64,000 nucleotides of DNA from an uncultured Chryseobacterium sp. (GTDB lineage: Bacteria; Bacteroidota; Bacteroidia; Flavobacteriales; Weeksellaceae). Position 1 is the stretch's first letter. Each line of letters opens with the position of its first letter. The DNA lies in NCBI GenBank assembly GCA_913778505.1, contig CAJYWD010000031.1, positions 62,001-126,000 on the forward strand, in the 5' to 3' direction. Shown here one piece after another: positions 47,997 through 55,812 of the stretch. Made by a program: the position numbers and the translations under genes. The notes under the pieces were generated by a model. The model ran no database searches, was not told the origin of the DNA, and was given only the letters and a program-made list of their open reading frames with translations.

Positions 47997-49373
47997 TCAT
48001 TTCAGGTGATCGAGAACGTCCTGCAGAGAGGCCATTTTGGCTTCCACATTCCCGGAGTGGTCTATGAGAAATATGGTGGGAGTGGCCGATACACCATAAT
48101 TCCGGAAATTAATGCCTGCGTTGCCTTCGTAGTCACAGTAGGCATCCTTCCATGGCAAATCGCGGGACTTACTTCGGAATAAAGCCTCATCTGTATCGGA
48201 AGAGATGGATATCACGCGAACACCTTTTTTGCGGATGGCCTCGTAATTCCCGGGTAATTGCTGCATCAGATTTTCACATGGTCCACAGCCGCTTTCGTAG
48301 AATATCAATAGGGTTTTTTCCTGTGGTCTGGCTACCAGTTTGTTACTCTTCAGAATAATGTCTTTGTGGTTATGGTCTGCCATGTTCCCGATATGCTCCC
48401 GGATGATCAGGTCCGGTGCTTTGCTGTCCACAAGGGCTTTTTTGTATCCTTGCATAGAACCCTCATAGGCCAGGATCTTCTTGCTGGCATTGACCACCGG
48501 TGCAGCGGCTGCCATAAAGTCATCTTTGCCTTGCTGGGTAAGGTAATAGGCCACGCGACCTGCAAAATCAGTAAATTGTTTGTCAGTGCATTTCCTTTCT
48601 ATACTGGCAAGGTCTGTGGCAAATGCCTGCTTATCTTTCAGTACCTGTGTGTGTATGTCTACCCAGGCCGAGATAATACTTGTCCAGTGGCCGGAAGTGA
48701 AAAGGACATCCATATTCATGTCATGCGCTATGTAGTCTGCAATATTGGCAGCTTTCGCCTGCTCTTTTTCATACAATCTGGTACCCAGTCCGCGGGTGAT
48801 CCCGAAGATGTTGAAGACTTTTGCAGCGTAGCATGGGTTATTGGCCACACCTTTCTCAAAGCTTTCGTAAGCCCTTTGCTGGGCTGCATACTCCCTCTCA
48901 AAGGTAGGGTAAGCGGCATCTGAGGTGCTGAAACTTTGCAAGGCGGCAGTCATTGCATTGGCTTTCATCAGGATCGACTGCTGCTCCCGGAACATTGTAT
49001 TGAGTACGGTGGCATCTGCATTGTTTTTGTATGTAAAATCTTCTTCCCGGGAGGGTTTGTCTGTAAGGCAGCTCACAGAAAAGTCTTTCCCCGGAATGGG
49101 CATATCCAGGCCGCCGCCTTCCCGGGTGCCGGTAATTAACCAACGCCCCATACCTGTGTATGGTGCATACGCTTTAGGGATCACCATTGTAAAATTACCG
49201 TCTGAAGGGATCGTTCCCTGTAGGGCGGTAACCTGCTTGTCGCCCTGGAAAAGAATCAAATCATACGTTTTCCCGGCAAAGGCCGGAAATTTCATCCCAA
49301 TGGTCTGTGCCCTTAGCTGGAAGCTGGCAGCAAGTGCCGTCCCCATAAGAAGCTTTATGATAATGTTATTCAT
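47997..49373 (-). CDS. TlpA-like periplasmic thioredoxin-domain protein (458 aa)
   Basis: A 458-residue protein with signal peptide KLLMGTALAASFQLRAQ. Residues 25-115 are a beta domain like the N-terminal part of Bacteroidota TlpA-type proteins. A long helical region follows (about 120-320). The C-terminal thioredoxin fold has the redox motif CGPC at 363-366 (FYESGCGPCENLMQQL), VRVISISSDTDEALFRS, and the cis-proline segment YGVSATPTIFLID with Pro at about 432. It is probably a thiol-disulfide oxidoreductase in the periplasm. It is 67 bases upstream of the cysteine-rich FISUMP gene, so the two probably form an operon. A 54-codon remnant of a second copy lies at 51626. Confidence 0.9.
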   Translation of the reverse strand: MNNIIIKLLMGTALAASFQLRAQTIGMKFPAFAGKTYDLILFQGDKQVTALQGTIPSDGNFTMVIPKAYAPYTGMGRWLITGTREGGGLDMPIPGKDFSVSCLTDKPSREEDFTYKNNADATVLNTMFREQQSILMKANAMTAALQSFSTSDAAYPTFEREYAAQQRAYESFEKGVANNPCYAAKVFNIFGITRGLGTRLYEKEQAKAANIADYIAHDMNMDVLFTSGHWTSIISAWVDIHTQVLKDKQAFATDLASIERKCTDKQFTDFAGRVAYYLTQQGKDDFMAAAAPVVNASKKILAYEGSMQGYKKALVDSKAPDLIIREHIGNMADHNHKDIILKSNKLVARPQEKTLLIFYESGCGPCENLMQQLPGNYEAIRKKGVRVISISSDTDEALFRSKSRDLPWKDAYCDYEGNAGINFRNYGVSATPTIFLIDHSGNVEAKMASLQDVLDHLK

Positions 49374-49503
49374 GTTTAGATGTTATTGTTTTTAATGGTC
49401 ATACGGAGTCTAGGAATCTTCATTGGTTTATGTCTTTGTTTTAATATCAGCTTAGAAATCGATGTTCAATTCATAGTGTTTGCAGCTCGCTGAACAGCCC
49501 GCC

Positions 49504-49531
49504 GGTCCTTGCGAGGTACGAAGCAATCTCA
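49504..49531. repeat. REP element of the TTGCGAGG family
   Basis: GGTCCTTGCGAGGTACGAAG followed by CAATCTCA is the best-preserved copy in the window of the common Bacteroidota TCATTGCGAGGnACGAAGCAATC repeat. Confidence 0.65.
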
Positions 49532-49692
49532 GTATTGTGAAAGTTTGCTTGTTTGTTCCCTCTCGCATTAACAAGGCCTTGCAATAATAGGGCGTTAACC
49601 TGTGCGTTTCTGCTGGCTGCAATGGTCTCTTTTAATGTCGGGTATGAAGATCGTTTCTCTGCATTGCTTTCCCGCTGCAATAGCTTTTAGTA

Positions 49693-49721
49693 CCCTGCCG
49701 GAGCGCCGAACCCCGGCAGGG
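49693..49721 (-). terminator. hairpin of repeat R copy 2
   Basis: CCCTGCCGG (49693-49701) pairs with CCGGCAGGG (49713-49721). Position 8 is G-C here and A-T in copy 1, a compensatory change. It lies 98 bases past the 49819 stop. Confidence 0.6.
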
Positions 49722-49818
49722 ATGATGTCTCTCAACATCTTTTGTGTTACATTGCTTTAAGGCTTCGAATAATTTGAAAGAGGATTATTCTTCATGTTTT
49801 TAGTATTCTGTACCCATA

Positions 49819-51558
49819 TCATTCTTTAATACATCTTATAGAATTTCCATACGAAGAATTATCTGGTGCAGCGGGGCCAGGGCCATCTCCTGCTGTTCCA
49901 CCAAACGATAGAGGACAGCCTTCATTGTTGGTAGCAGAACCAGTCTGTTCGTAATCTATTCCCCAGTAGCTTCCTATTGATCCCCGAAATAAAAGAGCGC
50001 CACCAGATCTATCACGACGTCCAGCAGCAGGTAACATTAATAATCTAGCACCTGTCGGGGTTGTGACATATACAGCAGAAGTGAAATTTGTTGGACTATT
50101 AGTAAAACTGCCTACTCTTTCGAAAGTATTATTATTATACAGTGCAGCGGACTGCGTGCGAGTGGGTAATCGATAGCCATCCGGGCAAGGGTCATCGTTT
50201 GCCCAAAGCGAATATGATTTTACAGCTTGAAAAACCCAACCTGATATGGTTCCACTATTAGCTTGGTCATCTGCTTGGCTTAGATACTGTCCTGTTTGAC
50301 CAGTTTGCGCTCCCCACTGGTACTTGGCTCCGTGGATGGCTGCGGCTGGCGTGAATGGATCTGCAGTGTAGTCCGCCCCCAGGTTATGACACATGAATTC
50401 CTTCCAAAGCGTCTGGTTAGGCCCCAGGTAAGCTCCACAGCAAGGGCAGTCCTGTACTCTTACAGTCAGTTTCAGGGATCGGTCTGTACCGGTGTTGCTG
50501 GCGTTATCGTTATAGATGACGTAAATGTCTGCCAGCAATGCCTGTGCGCGGCTGAGTCCTTTTGCGGTAGTGTTGAGGTTGTTGTAGTAAACGACTGTTG
50601 CTGTAACTGCACCACTGATGTTGTTGCTACTGTTACCACCGGTAAGGCTCTGGATCACCTGTCCGTTTGTATTAACATAGACGAAGCGTACATTGCTCAC
50701 CGCTCCGGATGGGGTAAAGGTGTAGGTCTGCGTGTTGGTGGCCGTCTGTGAGAAGTCCGCCTTTTGTGTAGCTCTGGAGGCCAGCGTACCGCAGTCCGGG
50801 CCTATATATTGCTCTACGACATCAAAACAAGCCCTGCCTCCCAGTGATCCTGATCCTGCCGGCATAGAAGCGCTGGGCGCTACCTGTCTGGTAAACGTAC
50901 AGCTCTGTCCGCCGAGGGATATGGCAAAGCTGGCGGTTCCCGAGGCGTTGGCATTACCGGAAATGGTGTAAGTAACCGAGCCATTGCCATTGGCAAGTGT
51001 CCCTGCTGCAAGCGTTGCGGTGAGACCAGTCACCCCTGTGGAGTTTATTGTCTGCGAAGCATAAGCACCCCCGTTGCCCCCTGTGTAGTTTATAACGGTG
51101 CTGGCGCCACTCGGTGAGGTCCCCTGGGTGATGGTACCGTTATGTGTGGCTGTGCTGCAGGAGAGGTTTGTGATGCTTGCAGGACAAGATGTACCAAATT
51201 TCATCCATTTATTAACAGAATTGTCATAATAATAATAACCACGGCACGAGATATTACTCGTCTGTCCCGCAGGTGTGGTAGGGACTTGTGTTACATAGAC
51301 TATTGCTCCGTCCTGGGCTGCGCCGTATTTATTAGTAGTGGCCGCTGCATTCAGTGCGTTGCCTGTCATCATGGGCGCTCGCAAACCTTCTGGTGTTGAG
51401 CCGTCTGACTTTTTCCCAACCACCTGGAGGGTTACTTTTGGGCTGTCAGTATTTATACCCATCTGAGCAAACATCTTTCCGGATATCGCCAATATCACTG
51501 CCATCATGCATTTGAGCAGATGCTTTCTTATATTGTTCATAATGTTGTTTTTTTTCAT
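49819..51558 (-). CDS. secreted FISUMP-domain protein A2, cysteine-rich (579 aa)
   Basis: A 579-residue paralogue of the 45830 product. It shares the start MKKNNIMNNIRKHLLKCMMA, the signal peptide end SGKMFAQ, and the opening MGINTDSPKVTLQVVGKKSD. It has one 75-residue repeat (YTGGNGGAYASQTINSTG) where A1 has two. The cysteine motif is DCPCCG, and the FISUMP domain (about 385-579) shows CHNLGADYTADPFTPAAAIH, DDPCPDGYRLPTRTQSAALY, LPAAGRRDRSGG and YGNSIRCIKE. It is shorter than A1 by about 120 residues, mostly in the repeat part. Its upstream leader is nearly identical to that of A1, and the adjacent thioredoxin gene survives only as a remnant. Confidence 0.85.
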   Translation of the reverse strand: MKKNNIMNNIRKHLLKCMMAVILAISGKMFAQMGINTDSPKVTLQVVGKKSDGSTPEGLRAPMMTGNALNAAATTNKYGAAQDGAIVYVTQVPTTPAGQTSNISCRGYYYYDNSVNKWMKFGTSCPASITNLSCSTATHNGTITQGTSPSGASTVINYTGGNGGAYASQTINSTGVTGLTATLAAGTLANGNGSVTYTISGNANASGTASFAISLGGQSCTFTRQVAPSASMPAGSGSLGGRACFDVVEQYIGPDCGTLASRATQKADFSQTATNTQTYTFTPSGAVSNVRFVYVNTNGQVIQSLTGGNSSNNISGAVTATVVYYNNLNTTAKGLSRAQALLADIYVIYNDNASNTGTDRSLKLTVRVQDCPCCGAYLGPNQTLWKEFMCHNLGADYTADPFTPAAAIHGAKYQWGAQTGQTGQYLSQADDQANSGTISGWVFQAVKSYSLWANDDPCPDGYRLPTRTQSAALYNNNTFERVGSFTNSPTNFTSAVYVTTPTGARLLMLPAAGRRDRSGGALLFRGSIGSYWGIDYEQTGSATNNEGCPLSFGGTAGDGPGPAAPDNSSYGNSIRCIKE

Positions 51559-51625
51559 CGTATTAAAAAAAGTTTGTATTCATACTATATATTCTTCAGA
51601 ATCTATCAGATCGAATTTATCCGGA

Positions 51626-51788
51626 TCATTTCAGGTGATCGAGAACGTCCTGCAGGGAGGCCATTTTGGCTTCCACATTCCCGGAGTGGTCTATGAGAAA
51701 TATCGTGGGAGTGGCCGATATACCATAATTCAGGAAATTAATGCCTGCCTTGGCTTCGTAGTCACAATAGGCATCCTTCCATGGCAAG
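51626..51788 (-). pseudogene. remnant of a TlpA-like gene (last 54 codons)
   Basis: The minus strand from about 51788 to the TGA at 51628-51626 encodes PWKDAYCDYEAKAGINFLNY and then GISATPTIFLIDHSGNVEAK, near-identical to the C-terminus of the 47997 protein. The frame is intact, but CGPC, the N-terminal 400 residues and a start codon are absent. The break is abrupt: upstream sequence is replaced by repeat R copy 3. This is the residue of a duplicated operon whose second thioredoxin gene was mostly deleted. Confidence 0.85.
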
Positions 51789-51826
51789 TCTCAGCATTGC
51801 TTTCCCGCTGCAATAGCTTTTATTAT

Positions 51827-51853
51827 CCTGCCGGGGTGTCGAACCACGGCAGG
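51827..51853 (-). terminator. hairpin of repeat R copy 3
   Basis: CCTGCCG (51827-51833) pairs with CGGCAGG (51847-51853), the same stem as copies 1 and 2 but shorter. It lies about 105 bases past the stop of the 51959 gene. Confidence 0.5.
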
Positions 51854-51958
51854 GTGGTGGTATGTTGTCATACCTTGTTTGTTGTGGTCATCACGCTTCA
51901 TTGCGTGGTGGGCTTGCCGGTCTTGCGTTTGCGGAGATCCGGAATTCTTATTTTATGA

Positions 51959-53254
51959 TCAATTGACTACCGGTCCGGTACTCCCTGCATTACAAGGCGT
52001 CACGGTAACCTGTGAAGCTATTTGCGAACCTCCGGTTGTTGATGTTGCGGTACAGCCATTATTGTTGGCTACCACATAGTAGTAGTAAGTGCCCGGTGTA
52101 GTATTTGCCGGAGAGTAGCTGGCTCCTGTAGCACCCGGGATCAAAGTTCCGCCGGAGTTGCTGTTGCTAGTATTGCTGTACCATTGGTAACTGGTGGCAC
52201 CGGTAGCTGTGACAGTAATTGTCGCGCTTGTATTGTTTGGGACACTCTGGTTAGCTGGGGATGTTACAACTCCTGTAGGAGATATACAACTAACTGCTGG
52301 AGGGCAGGTCGTGTTAGTGTTGGCAGGTATCGTGGCCCAATTTATTCTATTTGTCATATTGGTTGGACTGTATAAAAAGTCATAAATCAATTGTGCATAA
52401 TTTTTATTACTTTGACTTCCCCCTCTGGCTTGCGTAGGAGTTATACTATCACTCATCATTATACCGTTAAGTTCTCCAGAAAGAAGTGCCATACCTTGAA
52501 CGTTACAATTATTATTACGACCACCAATAACTCCAGGATAAGAAGGTATGACCACATCCAGCACTTTCCTGTCGGAACACGCAGTACCAGACGTATAACC
52601 AGCACTAGTAGGTGATGCATAAAAAACAGCTGATTCATTTGGGACATTTGTAAACCAAGAAGAAGATGTAGATGTATTTACTGACGTAGCACCATTAGTA
52701 TTTAGGAGAAGCAAACCGTCATTAGGATGAACAGCTGGAACGGTGCTCGCAATATTATCACCATAAGGACCAATATTGAGCGTCACATTGCCGCAAAATA
52801 GTGCCTCGCCTATGTATTTAAGAGCATATGGACCGGATGCATCGGTAATTCTAACGCCTTCAAGGTCACCAATAAAAATACCGCCACTTTTGACATAATC
52901 AATTATAGCGTCTGCTTGTTGCAATGTTAATATGCTGGTATGAAATGATCCTCCACCATTGCCATAAAGAGCATCTACAATAACCAATTGAACGCCACCA
53001 AATCCACTAGCAGTTGATGGCAGTGTGGAAAGATTATTGCTCGTAGTTGCGTTGTCGTCTGTTGTTTTAACAGTGCCATTACTTGTAACAGTACCGAATA
53101 TAGCATCTAATACAGAATAATTAATTTTAACACTTCCTATTGGGTTTTGATAGGCTTTCATCGTAAGATTATTTTGCGCCAAAGCAATATTTGTACTTAG
53201 TCCTACAATAGCGATTATGTTGAATAGTTGTCTTTTCATTTTATTATTGTTCAC
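51959..53254 (-). CDS. secreted protein: GATase-like domain plus one Ig-like domain (431 aa)
   Basis: A 431-residue secreted protein with signal peptide KRQLFNIIAIVGLSTNIALAQ. Residues 28-300 form an alpha/beta domain: GGVQLVIVDALYGNGGGSFH, ADAIIDYVKSGGIFIGDLEG and DVVIPSYPGVIGGR. It resembles a class I glutamine amidotransferase-like or flavodoxin-type fold, also found at the C-terminus of the 41248 protein. Residues about 330-415 form an Ig-like domain (TATGATSYQWYSNTSNSNSG, TPGTYYYYVVANNNGCTATS). The chain ends abruptly at VTPCNAGSTGPVVN, the same linker at which the 53447 protein ends. No catalytic triad is obvious. Surface location is inferred. Confidence 0.8.
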   Translation of the reverse strand: MNNNKMKRQLFNIIAIVGLSTNIALAQNNLTMKAYQNPIGSVKINYSVLDAIFGTVTSNGTVKTTDDNATTSNNLSTLPSTASGFGGVQLVIVDALYGNGGGSFHTSILTLQQADAIIDYVKSGGIFIGDLEGVRITDASGPYALKYIGEALFCGNVTLNIGPYGDNIASTVPAVHPNDGLLLLNTNGATSVNTSTSSSWFTNVPNESAVFYASPTSAGYTSGTACSDRKVLDVVIPSYPGVIGGRNNNCNVQGMALLSGELNGIMMSDSITPTQARGGSQSNKNYAQLIYDFLYSPTNMTNRINWATIPANTNTTCPPAVSCISPTGVVTSPANQSVPNNTSATITVTATGATSYQWYSNTSNSNSGGTLIPGATGASYSPANTTPGTYYYYVVANNNGCTATSTTGGSQIASQVTVTPCNAGSTGPVVN

Positions 53255-53371
53255 ATTTTTTTAATTGATATAATTATTTTTGATTGTGAGCAGCCAGTAG
53301 TTTTTTCCTGGTTATGGAAATGGTAATGGCTGCTAACCATATACTATACTTTTTTGCACGTTGCGTTTTCA

Positions 53372-53399
53372 TGTCATTGCTAGCCTAAAGAAGCAATCA
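53372..53399. repeat. degenerate REP element
   Basis: TGTCATTGCTAGCCTAAAGA followed by AGCAATCA matches the TCATTGCGAGGnACGAAGCAATC family with several changes. It lies between the two minus-strand genes 51959 and 53447. Confidence 0.45.
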
Positions 53400-53446
53400 T
53401 TGCATTATTGGTAGCGCTTTATCATACCTCTTTAGATTTTAAGAAT

Positions 53447-54523
53447 TTAATTAAGGGTAGGTGCAATACTCCCTGCATTACAAGGATTAACAATAAGACA
53501 GATATCTCCCACGTTATTAGCAAGGTTGCTGCTTAAGCCGCTTATATTTGAGGCCCCGTTAGTAAATGCCGAAGGGTTACTTCCACAGCTGCTATTGCTT
53601 TGTCCCGCTGCATTGGTCACATCGACGGTTATGGTTGCTGTTGAATTGGAAACTATAGAATATCCAGATGCTGTGATAGAAGTGCCGCCTGACGTAGCCG
53701 TAGTGGTACCTCCGCTTAGACCTGTTACCTGAAGATTAGGTATGGAAGCTATCCTAAGACCAGCCGGAAGAGTATCAGTAAAGCTAAGCCCATTTTGTGT
53801 GGTGGAACCTGTGTAGTTGTTGTTGATTGTAAAAGTATAAGTAGCAGTTCCACCATATGAGATAGTTGACGGATTGACCGATTTAGTAAGGGCGGCTGCT
53901 GGTCCGATGGTAACACCATCAACAGACAAATAATTAGCGTGAGAGTCTGTTGAAGTACTTAGATCTTCGGGATCTAGCTGTATGACAGCAGAATTGGATG
54001 TTGCTTTAAAAGTTCCAGATACCAATTCCCATCCTGTAGATACAGGTCTTAATGATGAAGAAGCAATTTTTATCCCGTCTAAATAACAGTTCATACGCCC
54101 AGTGTTATTCCAAGAATTTCCGCTATTAAATACTCCAAAATTCGCTACGTAAAACTGTATCTTATAAAAATTTCCAGCAGTAAGTCCCGTGATAGTTTGT
54201 TGAATAGCTTCATTTTCAGAAGGGGTTTTATCTCCCTGGTTCAATCCTACCCATGTTCCTCCATCTGGTGATGCAGAACCAGCTACTATAGCAGTATTAT
54301 TATAAGCCGGACAACGAGCCGCTAGTATATCTGGCGAAGTTCCCGTAGGAGGAGTTTGATATCCGCTGTATCCTACCACGGGAGACCATCCAACCGGTGT
54401 GTGTGTGTATGCACATTCAGTACCTACCATAGAGCCGTTAATAATTGTTTGTGCAAATGAAAAATTGCAAGAGATCCATAGGATTGCCACTGTTATCAAC
54501 TTAAAGATTAATACTTTTTTCAT
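53447..54523 (-). CDS. secreted protein: jelly-roll-like domain plus DUF11-like domain (358 aa)
   Basis: A 358-residue secreted protein with signal peptide KVLIFKLITVAILWISCNFSFAQ. Residues 26-205 form a carbohydrate-binding-module-like beta sandwich: IINGSMVGTECAYTHTPVGW, GGTWVGLNQGDKTPSENEAI and FYKIQFYVANFGVFNSGNSW. This fold is typical of lectin-like or CBM domains. Residues about 215-345 are a DUF11-like module (TKSVNPSTISYGGTATYTFT, GLSFTDTLPAGLRIASIPNL) closely matching one in the 41248 protein. The end, CLIVNPCNAGSIAPTLN, coincides with a module boundary shared with two neighbours. No sorting domain. Confidence 0.8.
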   Translation of the reverse strand: MKKVLIFKLITVAILWISCNFSFAQTIINGSMVGTECAYTHTPVGWSPVVGYSGYQTPPTGTSPDILAARCPAYNNTAIVAGSASPDGGTWVGLNQGDKTPSENEAIQQTITGLTAGNFYKIQFYVANFGVFNSGNSWNNTGRMNCYLDGIKIASSSLRPVSTGWELVSGTFKATSNSAVIQLDPEDLSTSTDSHANYLSVDGVTIGPAAALTKSVNPSTISYGGTATYTFTINNNYTGSTTQNGLSFTDTLPAGLRIASIPNLQVTGLSGGTTTATSGGTSITASGYSIVSNSTATITVDVTNAAGQSNSSCGSNPSAFTNGASNISGLSSNLANNVGDICLIVNPCNAGSIAPTLN

Positions 54524-54961
54524 ATATTTTTAATTTTATTGTTTAGATAATTGAATTATTTTTCATTGCTGAAGCAAGAATGTAAATGCATTAATCTGAG
54601 TTTTTTACTGCATTTTATCCTATTTTAATTTTGAAAGTTTTTTTCATGCTTTAGACTTTCTGCTTGCCTTTTACTGTTTTACACACAGAATCTTTTTTAA
54701 AGATTTTATAGGAAGCTTTCCACTGATCCTATAAATAGTACCTCATACAAATAACTTTGCATCTTTTTACTACTCAAATCAAACATAGAACTAGGTGGGG
54801 ATTAATAATTTTTTAGTTCCCCTTACTAAAATTTATTTTTAACTTGATATGATTTGTATAAATTTTTTATTTATTTCAAAAAATTCTGAAGCAATTCAAT
54901 TAAGATGGTTGGTTTCATTAATTGCTTCATTGTGCTTGTTGTCAATTACGGGTACCCGGTG
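54524..54961. other. AT-rich intergenic region, no gene
   Basis: Promoter region for the minus-strand 53447 gene. A weak hairpin GGGG(A)...TTCCCC lies at 54797-54822. I see nothing else. Confidence 0.5.
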
Positions 54962-55621
54962 CTACGGTTTCCAGAAACTCCACACGGTGCCATTGTAAAC
55001 AGCCAGCTGGCGCTTCACGGTATCGTACACCATCATGCCCGGTGCCGGATCCTGGATGTTGAGGTGCGGGCTGGCCACTTTGGGCAGTACCATGGCCTTG
55101 TCCGTATCTGTCAGCACCAAGATGCCGGGCGTAGTATCCGTGGCGCCATTGGCACCGATTACGACTTTTGCGGTTTCATTTTCCTTCTTGCCATCCTGCA
55201 AAGAAGAATCAATACTGTTGAAGGTGTTGTAGGTCACATCCTGGTTGGAGGCATTCTTCACCGTAAGCGGGAAGGTAATGCCATCCCCTGTGAGGTTAAA
55301 CCATAGCCCGGCTCTCCTGTATTTCATCTTCTTATCCGATAGGTCAAAGATGATGGTGCCGTCTACGGATGTTGTTGCCTGCATCCCATTATAACCTGCT
55401 CCGTTGCTTCCGTTGTAGGCTGAAGGATTATTGACTACCGTAGATACCCACGGTACCACGATGCCTTTTACATTGTCTGCACCGTCATAGAACTCCAAGG
55501 AGATGCTTGGGTTTGTGGTAACACCATCCGCAAGCTTGCTAAGGGAAGATTTACCAACTGCCACCTGCGACAGCAGTGGCGCGGATATCATTGCTAATAA
55601 TAGTATTGTAAGTTGTTTCAT
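54962..55621 (-). CDS. secreted surface protein with GMMVYD-type module (219 aa)
   Basis: A 219-residue secreted protein; signal peptide MKQLTILLLAMISAPLLSQ; mature start VAVGKSSLSKLADG. A paralogue of the 40511 product: both have a central beta segment (GIVVPWVSTVVNNPSAYNGS; VDGTIIFDLSDKKMKYRRAG) and the final module TPGILVLTDTDKAMVLPKVA, then APGMMVYDTVKRQLAVYNG with WSFWKP. Such modules are common in Bacteroidota surface and tail-like proteins. It is encoded between the 53447 and 55813 genes on the same strand. There is no T9SS domain, so how it is retained at the surface is unclear. Confidence 0.8.
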   Translation of the reverse strand: MKQLTILLLAMISAPLLSQVAVGKSSLSKLADGVTTNPSISLEFYDGADNVKGIVVPWVSTVVNNPSAYNGSNGAGYNGMQATTSVDGTIIFDLSDKKMKYRRAGLWFNLTGDGITFPLTVKNASNQDVTYNTFNSIDSSLQDGKKENETAKVVIGANGATDTTPGILVLTDTDKAMVLPKVASPHLNIQDPAPGMMVYDTVKRQLAVYNGTVWSFWKP

Positions 55622-55636
55622 TTTGTCATATTTATA

Positions 55637-55720
55637 TGGTTCGAGGTTTGGGGTTCGAGGTTCGAGTTTCGGGGTTCGAGTTTCGGGGTTTGAGGTTCAA
55701 GGTTTGGGGTTCAAGGTCTT
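55637..55720. repeat. G-rich heptad-like tandem repeat with CT-rich partner
   Basis: A run of GGTTCGA, GGTTTGG, GGTTCGA and AGTTTCG units fills 55637-55720. It is followed by a CT-rich stretch (55736-55805) of CAAACCCTC and CAACTCTC units, roughly its complement. Low-complexity sequence of slippage type, between two minus-strand genes. Confidence 0.7.
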
Positions 55721-55812
55721 CTTTTTTCGCAAAAACACTCAAACCCTCATACTCTCAAACCCTCCAACTCTCCAACTCTCAGACTCTCCCACTCAAACTC
55801 CTCATCTTCTAA

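Larger units (their letters stand above)
49374..49818. other. intergenic region with REP and repeat R copy 2
   Basis: Holds a REP-like element (49504-49531) and repeat R copy 2 with its hairpin (49579-49721). A 69-codon frame at 49471-49680 lies within the repeats and is not a gene. Confidence 0.6.
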
